A DNA stretch of 64,000 nucleotides from Cloacibacterium caeni (GTDB lineage Bacteria; Bacteroidota; Bacteroidia; Flavobacteriales; Weeksellaceae): the NCBI RefSeq assembly GCF_907163125.1, contig NZ_OU015319.1:186001-250000 (forward strand). The letters are read 5' to 3'. A program made the position numbers and the translations under genes. This document shows positions 1 to 7,806 of this stretch, piece by piece (the first letter of the stretch is position 1; each line of letters starts with the position of its first letter). The notes below the pieces were generated by a model. It was given only the letters and a program-made list of their open reading frames with translations. It was not told the origin of the DNA and searched no databases.

Positions 1-449
1 TCTACATTGATTCCGCTTCCTACACCTTGCCAAACTAATTTTCCAGTTTTAGCATCTACGATGTCAATAATCAAACTTCCTCTGTTGTAATCGCTAGTCC
101 AAGCTCTGCTCATTCCAACTCCCCAACCAAAAGGTCTTCCCCAACCATACATTCCGAAACTAGGTTCAATTCTCGTATCTTCTACTTTTTTATGAGAAGC
201 TTTCAGGTTTACAACTAAATCGGGAGTTTGAGATGCTGATAAACCTTTCATTTGTAGGTTTTTAGCTACTTCGTTTAAAACACGGTCTTTGTCTAAATCA
301 TTCAGTTTTAAATCATCTACTCTAAACTGATATGTTTTATAAGAACTAAAATTGGCAGTTTCAGCGTAATCTGTTCTCACATTAAATGGTGAACAAGACG
401 TAACAAAAAGTGCTGCTGAAGCCAACAAAAGGAAAAAATATTTCTTCAT
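1..449 (-). CDS. DUF4136-like lipoprotein, C-terminus cut by window edge
   Basis: The reverse strand reads without a stop from an ATG at 447-449 to the left edge, about 149 residues. The start is a lipoprotein signal (MKKYFFLLLASAALFVTSCS) with the lipid-accepting Cys near residue 19. The next part (NVRTDYAETANFSSYKTYQF) and a later stretch on expressing a variable such as IIDIVDAKTGKLVWQG resemble the DUF4136 family of envelope lipoproteins. The function of that family is unknown. The C-terminus lies outside the window, so full length cannot be judged. It is followed upstream by the Cys-rich mini-protein in the same orientation, 4 bases away, so the two are probably co-transcribed. Confidence 0.75.
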   Translation of the reverse strand, partial: MKKYFFLLLASAALFVTSCSPFNVRTDYAETANFSSYKTYQFRVDDLKLNDLDKDRVLNEVAKNLQMKGLSASQTPDLVVNLKASHKKVEDTRIEPSFGMYGWGRPFGWGVGMSRAWTSDYNRGSLIIDIVDAKTGKLVWQGVGSGINV

Positions 450-453
450 TTTT

Positions 454-645
454 TTATGATTTATGTGGTTTTTTCTCAATTTTTTTAAAAGAATCAGTCT
501 TTTTATCATAACCATAAGGGCAATGTTTACAACCACTTTTACAGCAATAACCGCGTTTTAAGTGGTATCTTTCGGTGAAAACTTTGTAGCCTAATTCATT
601 ATAATAAAAATCTTCGCCTTCTACTAATTCTTTATCAAATTTCAT
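454..645 (-). CDS. Cys-rich mini-protein, DUF5522-like
   Basis: A 63-residue protein with a compact cysteine cluster, RGYCCKSGCKHCPYGY, in the middle and a Lys-rich tail. The CC-x3-C-x2-CPYG pattern matches the small DUF5522 family, often annotated in Flavobacteria as a conserved protein of unknown function. The four Cys could hold zinc or an iron-sulfur centre; that is inference. It lies 4 bases before the DUF4136-like lipoprotein and probably shares its transcript. No signal peptide is visible, so it should be cytoplasmic. Confidence 0.75.
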   Translation of the reverse strand: MKFDKELVEGEDFYYNELGYKVFTERYHLKRGYCCKSGCKHCPYGYDKKTDSFKKIEKKPHKS

Positions 646-714
646 TCCATAAAATTACAAAAAATTCAATCATATTTTTAAATCATTGTGATAATTGCTC
701 CTTTTAACTTTTCA

Positions 715-722
715 TATCTTTG
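715..722 (+). promoter_or_regulatory. Bacteroidota -7 element TATCTTTG
   Basis: TATCTTTG fits the TAnnTTTG consensus, with a TTG at 695-697 giving a 17-base spacer. The element ends only 4 bases before the ATG at 727, so the transcript would be essentially leaderless. Confidence 0.5.
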
Positions 723-726
723 TTCT

Positions 727-1056
727 ATGATTATTTTGAGTTTACGCCTTCTCCGAAAGACTAGAATCAACGGAATTACCATTTTTCCGTTCATTTTTCT
801 TCGTGAATCAGCTTTTAAGGAAAATAAAACACTCATTAATCACGAAAAAATACACATTCGTCAGCAATTAGAACTCCTCATTATTTTCTTTTATTTGTGG
901 TATATAGTAGAATATTACTATTGGTATTTTAAGTTAAAAGACGAACATTTGGCTTACCGAAATATCAGTTTCGAAAGAGAAGCTTACGCTATGGAAGAAG
1001 ATTTAAATTACCTCGAAACCAGAAAAATTTGGAGTTTTTGGAAGTACAGAGTGTGA
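727..1056 (+). CDS. small membrane protein with HExxH motif
   Basis: 109 residues from the ATG at 727. A GTG at 688 would add 13 residues, but it precedes the likely promoter at 715-722, so I prefer 727. The protein has a basic N-terminus, then NHEKIHIRQQLELL with an HExxH motif, a strongly hydrophobic segment (IIFFYLWYIVEYYYWYF), then FEREAYAMEED and a conserved-looking KIWSFWKYRV end. An HExxH followed by a Glu-containing helix is the layout of gluzincin metallopeptidases, but this protein is much shorter than M48 or M56 enzymes. Similar short proteins occur in Flavobacteria as conserved hypotheticals (from memory). Function unknown. Confidence 0.65.
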   Translation: MIILSLRLLRKTRINGITIFPFIFLRESAFKENKTLINHEKIHIRQQLELLIIFFYLWYIVEYYYWYFKLKDEHLAYRNISFEREAYAMEEDLNYLETRKIWSFWKYRV

Positions 1057-1092
1057 ATAGGACATGACTAATTCATTCACATTTTAATTTTA

Positions 1093-1243
1093 AAACGCAA
1101 AGATTTTTAATTATTTATTTAACGATTAAGTGAGCTAAGTCAACGAATAAATTCGTTTTTAAGCGTTCGCTTCATCAATTCGCTAGCGAACTCAATCTTT
1201 GCTTTCTTAAATTTTAGTTCCTTATTAATGTAACTTTGCGTTT
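1093..1243. repeat. MITE-like intergenic element with 10-bp terminal inverted repeats
   Basis: The ends AAACGCAAAG (1093-1102) and CTTTGCGTTT (1234-1243) are perfect inverted repeats. Inside are three further perfect palindromes: AACGAAT/ATTCGTT at 1142-1157, AAGCG/CGCTT at 1161-1172 and TTCGCTAGCGAA at 1179-1190. A second inverted pair is GCAAAGATT (1097-1105) with AATCTTTGC (1194-1202). There is no coding sequence. The structure suggests a non-autonomous mobile element or an RNA with several hairpins. The right end also contains TAACTTTG (1231-1238), which could serve as a promoter for the next gene. Confidence 0.7.
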
Positions 1244-1295
1244 CAAATTGGTAAATAATTGATTGCCTTTGATTTTTTCTTCTTACTGCTTTATT

Positions 1296-1303
1296 TAAAT
1301 TTG
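1296..1303 (+). promoter_or_regulatory. -7 element TAAATTTG before the PLP enzyme
   Basis: TAAATTTG matches TAnnTTTG and ends 4 bases before the ATG at 1308, implying a very short or absent leader. The alternative is TAACTTTG at 1231-1238, inside the repeat element. No convincing -33 TTG at the usual distance was found for this site. Confidence 0.4.
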
Positions 1304-1307
1304 TATT

Positions 1308-2225
1308 ATGAATTTACCCAAACATAAAATTCCAATTATAGAAATTCCTATCGGAAAAAAAGTAAGACTTTTCATCAAAAGAGAAGACCTTACCCATCCC
1401 GAAATTTCAGGAAATAAATATTGGAAAATGTTTTACAATATCAAAAAATATTTAGAAAAAGAAGTTTCTGAAAGGAAAATCATTACTTTCGGAGGTGCGT
1501 TTTCTAATCATATTGCAGCAGCGGCTGCTTTGGGAAAAGAATTTGATATCGAAACTCAAGGAATTATCAGAGGAGATGAATTAGAAAACACTTGGCAAGA
1601 AAATCCTACACTTTCTTTAGCGCACCAAAACGGAATGACTTTCAGATTTGTAACCCGAGAAACTTATAGAGACAAGGAAACTTTGATGAAAAACCTTCAA
1701 GAAGAATTCCCCGAAAGTTTGGTAGTTCCAGAAGGAGGAACTAATGAAAATGCGGTGGAGGGAATTCAGTTTATGCTCAATGAAGAAACTCAAGATTTTG
1801 ACTATCTTTGCAGCGCTATAGGAACAGGAGGAACCATTTCTGGAATCTCTAAATATGCAGAAAAACATCAAAAAGTGTTAGGTTTCAAAGCCGTGAAAGA
1901 TGAATCTTTAGAAAAAAGGATTTTAAATTTTTCTAAAAGACAAAATTTCACCATTTTTGATGCTTCTGATGGCGGTTTTGGCAAAATAACAGACGAAAAT
2001 ATTCGTTTTATAAATAAATTTTATCAAGATTTTGGCATTGTTTTAGAGCCTGTTTACACTGGAAAAATGCTCAGGAAGATTTTTGAACTCATAGAAGAAG
2101 ATTATTTTCCAGAAAATAGCAAGATTTTAGCTTTTCATACAGGAGGTTTGCAAGGAATAAAAGGTGCAAACGAAATGTTGAAAAAGAAAAACAGAAATTT
2201 AATTTTATTACATGACAAAAATTAA
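1308..2225 (+). CDS. ACC deaminase / D-cysteine desulfhydrase family PLP enzyme
   Basis: A 305-residue fold-type II PLP enzyme. IKREDLTHPEISGNKYWKM holds the expected Schiff-base lysine (K37), and the glycine-rich phosphate cup is seen at AIGTGGTISGI. This family opens aminocyclopropane-carboxylate or releases H2S, pyruvate and ammonia from D-cysteine. Sequence alone does not tell which, and in Bacteroidota D-cysteine desulfhydrase is the more usual suggestion. The length is close to the family norm. It is flanked by palindromic elements on both sides and looks like a single-gene unit. Confidence 0.85.
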   Translation: MNLPKHKIPIIEIPIGKKVRLFIKREDLTHPEISGNKYWKMFYNIKKYLEKEVSERKIITFGGAFSNHIAAAAALGKEFDIETQGIIRGDELENTWQENPTLSLAHQNGMTFRFVTRETYRDKETLMKNLQEEFPESLVVPEGGTNENAVEGIQFMLNEETQDFDYLCSAIGTGGTISGISKYAEKHQKVLGFKAVKDESLEKRILNFSKRQNFTIFDASDGGFGKITDENIRFINKFYQDFGIVLEPVYTGKMLRKIFELIEEDYFPENSKILAFHTGGLQGIKGANEMLKKKNRNLILLHDKN

Positions 2226-2352
2226 TAACCACAAAAGAATCAAAAGAAATACTTAAAAAAGTATTTCAAGAGTAAAAAAAGTAAAACATTTCGCTTTTTT
2301 TACTTTTGAATAACTTATAAACAGGTGAAATCTTTTGTCGCTTTTGCGGTTA
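2226..2352. repeat. palindromic element with 22-nt imperfect terminal inverted repeats
   Basis: The left end (2226-2247, starting TAACCACAAAAG) and right end (2331-2352, ending CTTTTGCGGTTA) match as inverted repeats at 18 of 22 positions. Two perfect hairpins nest inside: AAATACTT/AAGTATTT at about 2247-2266 and AGTAAAAAAAG/CTTTTTTTACT at 2271-2304. It begins right after the stop of the preceding gene and may also end its transcript. It belongs to the same structural class as the elements at 5025-5073, 6508-6566 and 57778-57852. Confidence 0.7.
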
Positions 2353-2417
2353 AAAATATAATTTAAAAAATTGTCATGTCCTAAATAATCTAATTAAAGT
2401 TTTTTAAATTTTAAAAT

Positions 2418-2484
2418 AAGTTCCGTAGGAACGAAAGGTTTGTAGATAAAACATCATTATCAATAGGAAGTTCCGTAGGAACGA
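2418..2484 (+). repeat. paired 17-bp repeat with 50-bp period (AAGTTCCGTAGGAACGA)
   Basis: The identical 17-mer AAGTTCCGTAGGAACGA occurs at 2418-2434 and 2468-2484. Each copy has a palindromic core, TTCCGTAGGAA. The second copy ends 9 bases before the ATG at 2494, so its GGAACGA may sit in the translation-initiation region. Two copies with a single spacer are not a CRISPR array, and no cas gene is present. Confidence 0.75.
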
Positions 2485-2493
2485 CACATAAAT

Positions 2494-3534
2494 ATGAAGA
2501 AACTCATTTTAATATTTTCAATTGCCTTGTTTTCAAATATCCAAGCCCAAACTTGGAAAACCGAAGACCAATACATTCAGCGATTTGCACAATATGCTGT
2601 AGAAGAAATGGAATTATACAATATTCCCGCTTCTATTACTTTGGCGCAAGGACTTTTAGAAACAGGAGGTGGTCAGTCTAGATTGGCACAAGAAGGGAAA
2701 AATCACTTCGGGATTAAGTGTAAAGAAAACTGGACGGGCAAAACTATGAAACATACAGATGACGCACCAAATGAATGTTTCCGTGTGTATGAAGATCCTA
2801 GAGAATCTTACAGAGACCATTCTTTGTTTTTGGTGAATCGTCCTTTTTACAAAAATTTATTTCAACTTGACCCAAAAGATTATAACGCTTGGGCTCATGG
2901 TTTGAAAAAGGCAGGTTATGCGACCAATCCTAGATACGCTTATATTTTGATTGATAAAATTCAGAAATATAAACTTTTTGAATTTGACTATATCAAAAAA
3001 GAACAAGTCACCGAAAAACTTTTGGCTTTGTATCCTGATTTGGTGAATGATAAAGAATTTTTAGCTAAAAATTTGCCAACTCCTAAAAAAGAAGAGGCTC
3101 CAAAAGTCGTAATCGATGCTCCAGAACCTAAAAAATTGACTAAAGAAGAAGTTTTATTATCGGTTCTGATGAAAGCACATCCTAATGAAGCTTTGAGATA
3201 TATTGTAATTCCGATGGAACCAGATTATGACGATGCTTCGGAAGTAAGCTTACAAGATATTTCTAAAAAATATGGCGTTTCTACTTCTAAATTGATGAAA
3301 TGGAACGAGCTTTCTTCTCAAACTTTAAAAGAAGGACAAATTCTCTTCCTCGAAAAGAAAAATTCTAGCGGAAGTGTAGAAACGTATCGCGCCGAAAAAG
3401 GAGATAATATGTATTCTATCGCTCAGAAATTTGCAATAAGACTCGATAAACTTTATGACAAAAACCGCATGGAATATGGAGATAAAGTAAAAGAAGGGCA
3501 ATTAATTTATCTTAAAAACAGAAAACCTAGATAA
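2494..3534 (+). CDS. secreted GH73 N-acetylglucosaminidase with two LysM domains
   Basis: 346 residues. Residues 1-18 are a signal peptide ending NIQAQ. A GH73/FlgJ-type glucosaminidase domain follows (about 20-165), with the catalytic Glu in LLETGGGQS (E56) and the downstream HFGIKC and GYATNPRYA motifs. A charged linker with proline leads to two LysM modules (about 236-290 and 296-343), which bind glycan. It should cleave peptidoglycan between GlcNAc and MurNAc in the periplasm and probably remodels the wall. It stands between palindromic elements and hemL, with no obvious operon partner. Confidence 0.88.
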   Translation: MKKLILIFSIALFSNIQAQTWKTEDQYIQRFAQYAVEEMELYNIPASITLAQGLLETGGGQSRLAQEGKNHFGIKCKENWTGKTMKHTDDAPNECFRVYEDPRESYRDHSLFLVNRPFYKNLFQLDPKDYNAWAHGLKKAGYATNPRYAYILIDKIQKYKLFEFDYIKKEQVTEKLLALYPDLVNDKEFLAKNLPTPKKEEAPKVVIDAPEPKKLTKEEVLLSVLMKAHPNEALRYIVIPMEPDYDDASEVSLQDISKKYGVSTSKLMKWNELSSQTLKEGQILFLEKKNSSGSVETYRAEKGDNMYSIAQKFAIRLDKLYDKNRMEYGDKVKEGQLIYLKNRKPR

Positions 3535-3554
3535 AATTTTTTGTAAAGAATTTT

Positions 3555-3691
3555 GCGTGAGCGATTGAAGTGAAAATCCCGCAACCGCTGAAAGCGAGTG
3601 AGGAATTGTAACGAAAAGCGCGACCTGAAATAAAAATTTTTTTCATTCTGAATGGAATGAAGAATCTGAAATTTTTATGAAGGACACGCCC
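3555..3691. repeat. dispersed intergenic element, copy A
   Basis: This 185-base gap contains GATTGAAGTGAAAATCC (3563-3579) and TTGTAACGAAAAGCGCGACC (3606-3625), then a T-rich hairpin and GGACACGCCC (3682-3691). The 3606-3625 block matches 17 of 20 bases of the complement of 63061-63080, so the same element type occurs twice in this window in opposite orientations. No ORF of note. Confidence 0.6.
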
Positions 3692-3719
3692 AAAACATTA
3701 AAAAAATAAATTCAAAATT

Positions 3720-5018
3720 ATGTTATATCAAAGAAGTTCGGCTTTATTTGAAGAGGCGTACAAATATATTCCAGGAGGTGTTAATTCGCCAGTTCGTGCT
3801 TTCAAATCTGTAGGAGGAGTTCCTATTTTTATGAAATCTGCGAAAGGTGCCTATTTAACAGATGCAGATGACAGAACGTATGTAGATTACATCAATTCTT
3901 GGGGACCCGCAATTGTAGGTCACGCTCATGATGAGGTAGTAGAAGCGGTAAAATTACAAGCAGAAAAAGGCTTTTCCTTTGGTGCGCCAACAGAATTAGA
4001 AACAGAAATTGCAAAATTTATCATCGAAAATGTTCCGAATATTGATCAAATCAGAATGGTTTCCTCAGGTACAGAAGCTTGTATGAGCGCCATCAGATTA
4101 GCAAGAGGTTATACAGGAAGAGAAAAAATCATCAAATTTGAAGGTTGCTATCATGGTCATTCTGATTCATTTTTGATCAAAGCAGGAAGTGGAGCTGCCA
4201 CTTTTGGGAACCCAAATTCTCCAGGAGTAACTTCTGGAACTGCAAAAGATACGCTTTTAGCAAAATACAATGATATAGAACAAGTAGAGGATTTGTTCCG
4301 TCATAATCAAGGTGAGATTGCTGCGATAATTGTAGAACCCGTTGCTGGAAATATGGGTTGCGTTTTGCCAGAAAATAATTTTCTTCAAAATTTAAGAAAA
4401 GTTTGTGATGAAAACGGCGCCTTATTGATTTTTGATGAAGTGATGACTGGTTTCAGATTGGCTTTCGGTGGAGCGCAAGAAGTTTTTAATGTAAAAGCAG
4501 ATATTGTGACTTACGGAAAAGTAATTGGCGGAGGAATGCCAGTTGGTGCTTTTGCGGCAAGAAACGAAATTATGAATAAACTTTCGCCACGAGGTGATGT
4601 GTATCAAGCCGGAACTTTAAGCGGAAATCCTCTAGCAATGAGAGCAGGTCTTACAACGCTTCAACTCATCAAAAACAATCCTAATTTCTACGAAAAACTC
4701 AATAAAACTACAGAAACGCTTGATTTTGAAATTGGCAAAATTCTCAATGCAAAAGGAATTGCCCATAAAATCAATAGAAAAGGAAGTATGATGAGCATTT
4801 TCTTCCATACGAATAGGGTTTCTAATTTTGAGGAAGCTGCAGATTCTAACCATTCATTATTCAATAATTTCTTCCATCAATTGTTGGCTCAAGGAATTTA
4901 TCTTCCGCCAAGTGGTTACGAAACGTGGTTTATTTCTGATTCGATTAACGAAACCGAAATTGATAAAACGCTTGAAGCCGTAAGAAATTTTGATTATTCA
5001 GATAAAGTTGAAGACTAA
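3720..5018 (+). CDS. hemL: glutamate-1-semialdehyde 2,1-aminomutase
   Basis: 432 residues, normal for HemL. It converts glutamate-1-semialdehyde to 5-aminolevulinate in the C5 route of heme synthesis. It shows the class III aminotransferase pattern: [13 protein letters not shown] near the start, [16 protein letters not shown] for phosphate binding, [10 protein letters not shown] with the cofactor Asp, and the PLP lysine K267 in [16 protein letters not shown]. The gene stands alone and ends in a palindrome shared with the convergent CCA gene. Confidence 0.95.
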   Translation: MLYQRSSALFEEAYKYIPGGVNSPVRAFKSVGGVPIFMKSAKGAYLTDADDRTYVDYINSWGPAIVGHAHDEVVEAVKLQAEKGFSFGAPTELETEIAKFIIENVPNIDQIRMVSSGTEACMSAIRLARGYTGREKIIKFEGCYHGHSDSFLIKAGSGAATFGNPNSPGVTSGTAKDTLLAKYNDIEQVEDLFRHNQGEIAAIIVEPVAGNMGCVLPENNFLQNLRKVCDENGALLIFDEVMTGFRLAFGGAQEVFNVKADIVTYGKVIGGGMPVGAFAARNEIMNKLSPRGDVYQAGTLSGNPLAMRAGLTTLQLIKNNPNFYEKLNKTTETLDFEIGKILNAKGIAHKINRKGSMMSIFFHTNRVSNFEEAADSNHSLFNNFFHQLLAQGIYLPPSGYETWFISDSINETEIDKTLEAVRNFDYSDKVED

Positions 5019-5024
5019 TTTTTT

Positions 5025-5073
5025 TGCCACGAATACACGAATATTTTTAAAATTAATTTGTGCATTCGTGGCA
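5025..5073. repeat. palindromic element between convergent genes, likely bidirectional terminator
   Basis: TGCCACGAATACACGAAT (5025-5042) pairs with ATTTGTGCATTCGTGGCA (5056-5073), 16 of 18 positions, with T-runs on both outer sides. It lies between the convergent hemL and CCA genes. Each arm is itself a short direct repeat (CACGAATA, CACGAAT), as in the related element at 57778-57852. Confidence 0.7.
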
Positions 5074-5077
5074 TAAT

Positions 5078-6493
5078 TTATATTTCCAAGCCTAAAAGTT
5101 TCGCTTCTTTAATCACAAAATTTTTGGCTTCTTCTTTATCATTGGCAATTTCGCCTTCTAAAATCGCTTCTTTTACTTTTTCTTTTAAAATTCCAATTTC
5201 ACGACCAGGTTTCAATTGGAACATTTCCATAATTTCTTCTCCAGAAATCGGTGGTTGAAAATTTCTAACATGGTCTTTTTCTTCCACTTCTTTTATTTTC
5301 TTCGCTACATATTCAAAATTTTTCTTGAATTTTTCCTGTTTTGAAGAATTTTTTGTGGTAATATCAGCCTTACAAAGCGTGAACAAATCTTCTAAATCTT
5401 CACCAGCGTCAAAAAGCAATCTTCTCAAGGCCGAATCCGAAGTTCCATCATCAATCAAAGCAATCGGTCTAGATGAAAGTTTTACCATTTTTTGAACATA
5501 TTTCATATCAGTTCCTAAAGGTAATTTCAGTCTTGTAAATAGATTTTTCACCATTTTAGAACCTAAAAATTCATGTCCGTGGAAAGTCCAACCAATTTTT
5601 TCTACAAATTTTTTAGTCGGAGCTTTTCCGATGTCGTGCAATAAAGCAGCCCATCTTAACCAAAGATTATCGGTGTTTTTAGAAATATTGTCCACAACTT
5701 CCAAAGTATGCCAAAAATTATCTTTGTGCGTTTGTCCTTCTACTTCTTCAATGCCTTTTAGCGCTGTTAATTCTGGAATTATTTTTTCTAAAAGTGTGGT
5801 TTCTTCCATCAATTTTAAACCAACCGAAGGTTTTTCGCTCAACATAATTTTGTTGAATTCTACCATAATGCGCTCCATAGAAACAATTTTGATGCGTTCT
5901 GCTTCTTGTTTGATGGCTTCTAGAGAATTTTTCTCAATTTCAAAATGTAAAACCGATGCAAATCTAATCGCTCTCATCATTCTCAAAGGATCGTCAGAAT
6001 AGGTTTGAGCTGGTTCTAAAGGCGTTTTCAGAATTTTATTCTGCATGTCTTCTCTTCCGTTAAAAGGATCAATCAGTTCCCCGAAATTTTCAGCATTCAG
6101 AGAAATAGCGAGTGCATTTACGGTAAAATCTCTGCGTTTTTGGTCGTCTTCCAAAGTTCCGGTTTCTACCGCCGGTTTTCTAGAATCTTCGGAATAACTT
6201 TCTTTTCTGGCACCTACAAATTCTAAATCTAAATCTTGGTATTTAATCATGGCAGTTCCATAAGTTTTGAACACAGAAACTTTCAAATCTCCGAGTTCTT
6301 TTCCTACTGCTTTTGCGAGTTCTATTCCGCTTTGTTCGGTTACAAAATCGATGTCTGTTGGTGCTTTTCTTTGCATCAACAAATCACGAACGTAACCGCC
6401 AACAATATAAACCGTTTGGTTATTTTCTTGGGCGACTTTAGAAATGATTTTAAAAAGTTTGAAATTTTTATTTTGGGTTAAATTGATTTTCAT
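5078..6493 (-). CDS. CCA tRNA nucleotidyltransferase with HD domain
   Basis: 471 residues. The N-terminal polymerase head has GGYVRD (32-37) and the metal-binding DID (47-49), followed by RRDFTVNAL. A C-terminal HD domain shows WAALLHDIGK. The enzyme adds or repairs the 3' CCA of tRNAs, and the HD part suggests phosphohydrolase activity as in related enzymes. This fits the two tRNA-Phe genes in the window, neither of which encodes CCA. The start is the ATG at 6491-6493. A palindromic element separates it from tsaC, which reads in the same direction. Confidence 0.93.
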   Translation of the reverse strand: MKINLTQNKNFKLFKIISKVAQENNQTVYIVGGYVRDLLMQRKAPTDIDFVTEQSGIELAKAVGKELGDLKVSVFKTYGTAMIKYQDLDLEFVGARKESYSEDSRKPAVETGTLEDDQKRRDFTVNALAISLNAENFGELIDPFNGREDMQNKILKTPLEPAQTYSDDPLRMMRAIRFASVLHFEIEKNSLEAIKQEAERIKIVSMERIMVEFNKIMLSEKPSVGLKLMEETTLLEKIIPELTALKGIEEVEGQTHKDNFWHTLEVVDNISKNTDNLWLRWAALLHDIGKAPTKKFVEKIGWTFHGHEFLGSKMVKNLFTRLKLPLGTDMKYVQKMVKLSSRPIALIDDGTSDSALRRLLFDAGEDLEDLFTLCKADITTKNSSKQEKFKKNFEYVAKKIKEVEEKDHVRNFQPPISGEEIMEMFQLKPGREIGILKEKVKEAILEGEIANDKEEAKNFVIKEAKLLGLEI

Positions 6494-6507
6494 TTTTGTA
6501 TAAAAAC

Positions 6508-6566
6508 TCTCGCAGATTGAGCCGATTTTGCAGGTTTAATCTGCGGTTTCTACTAAATCTGCGAGA
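6508..6566. repeat. palindromic intergenic element (TCTCGCAGATT arms)
   Basis: TCTCGCAGATT (6508-6518) and AATCTGCGAGA (6556-6566) are perfect 11-bp inverted repeats, with an inner GCAG/CTGC pair. It lies in the 131-base gap upstream of the CCA gene, within a minus-strand gene series, so it may also affect read-through from tsaC. Confidence 0.65.
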
Positions 6567-6624
6567 AATTAATTTTTTGCAAAGATAAGATTAAATATAG
6601 TTTTTCAAAAACTTCTGAATTTAA

Positions 6625-7173
6625 TCACTCTCTTAAAACTTTTACTCTTCCGTCACTCCAGACTTTTATCACAGAAGAACCAGAATATTTGGAAACGCTT
6701 TCTCTGTTTTCTTCTACGGCGTAATCTACCGCATCAACGAGTTCTTGAGAAATGTCTGAGAATTTCAATGGTGATTTGTCTCCGCTAAAATTGGCAGAAG
6801 TAGAAACCAAAGGTTTATTAAGTTTAGAAATCAATTTTTTACAAAAATCATCTTTCACCAGTCTAATGCCAATACTTCCATCTTCAGCTAAAATTTTTTT
6901 AGGCAGATTTTTAGGATTTTCATAAACGATAGTGACAGGTTTTTCAGACAAATCAATAATTTGCCAAGCCATTTCTGGAACATCTACCAAATCTTGTAAT
7001 CGGCGTTCGTTTTCTACCAAAATAATCATAGATTTGGTTTTCTCACGCTTTTTGATTTCAAAAATTTTGTTGATGGCTTCTACATTGGTTGCGTCACAAC
7101 CAATTCCCCAAATGGTATCAGTAGGATAGAGGATAACGCCGCCGTTTTTTAATATTTCTAATGCTTTTTCCAT
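6625..7173 (-). CDS. tsaC: threonylcarbamoyl-AMP synthase (Sua5/YrdC/YciO family)
   Basis: 182 residues with the YrdC-domain signatures GGVILYPTDTIWGIGCDA near the N-terminus and STSANFSGDKSP in the second half. It makes threonylcarbamoyl-AMP from threonine, bicarbonate and ATP, the first step of the t6A37 modification of ANN-decoding tRNAs. It is the short TsaC form without the extra Sua5 domain. It starts 2 bases after the stop of the upstream membrane protein gene, so translation is probably coupled. Confidence 0.9.
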   Translation of the reverse strand: MEKALEILKNGGVILYPTDTIWGIGCDATNVEAINKIFEIKKREKTKSMIILVENERRLQDLVDVPEMAWQIIDLSEKPVTIVYENPKNLPKKILAEDGSIGIRLVKDDFCKKLISKLNKPLVSTSANFSGDKSPLKFSDISQELVDAVDYAVEENRESVSKYSGSSVIKVWSDGRVKVLRE

Positions 7174-7175
7174 AA

Positions 7176-7763
7176 TTATTTAGAATTTTCTTCAAACTCT
7201 GATTTTAGTTCTATAATATTAGGATTTCTTGATGAAAAAATGATGGTTTCAAAATCTCCAACATTTTTTAAAGTATCTTTCAAAAACAACATTTTTGAAA
7301 TCTTTTCATTATTAAACTCAAAATTTATTTTTGCTCTTTTGTTGCCTTTATAATATGAAATATCTTCAATTTTAACTGATTTTTCAATTCCATAATAGGT
7401 TAAATCTGTGTACTCTACGAAATTTACAATTTTATAAAATATGAATATTGTTAAAATTAAAATGGCAAATGAGAATATTGTTAAAGTTTTTCTGAATTTT
7501 AAAAAATTTTCTTGAGACGTGAGTTTGTTTAAATTTAATAAACCAATAAATCCAAAGTTATCATTCTTAAAATTTATTTTTCTTGAAACTAGAATTCCTA
7601 TGTGCAAAGTACCAAACCAGCATAATCCTAAAATGAAAAATAGTAAAAAGAATTCTCCAGAATATAAATCAAGTTTCCACCAAAAATTATAAGCTAATAA
7701 GAATGAAACTCCAATTAATAGAACAGAAATTAATAAATATTGTATGGTAACTTTATAATTCAT
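7176..7763 (-). CDS. membrane protein of unknown function
   Basis: 195 residues that I do not recognise. Three hydrophobic segments are visible (about 9-25, 36-58 and 92-112), the first two joined by a short loop. The C-terminal ~75 residues are hydrophilic and rich in Lys, Asn and Phe, with an alternating pattern that could form beta strands. It is nearly fused to tsaC (2-base gap) and follows the DinB gene by 43 bases, so it probably belongs to a DinB-hypothetical-tsaC transcript. Its base composition is more AT-rich than its neighbours. Confidence 0.7.
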   Translation of the reverse strand: MNYKVTIQYLLISVLLIGVSFLLAYNFWWKLDLYSGEFFLLFFILGLCWFGTLHIGILVSRKINFKNDNFGFIGLLNLNKLTSQENFLKFRKTLTIFSFAILILTIFIFYKIVNFVEYTDLTYYGIEKSVKIEDISYYKGNKRAKINFEFNNEKISKMLFLKDTLKNVGDFETIIFSSRNPNIIELKSEFEENSK

Positions 7764-7806
7764 AATTGTTTAGATTCCTTCGGAATGACAAACGATGTGA
7801 TTTATT

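Noticed and set aside
2418-2484. CRISPR array
   Set aside because: Only two repeats with one spacer, palindromic core and no cas genes anywhere in the window.
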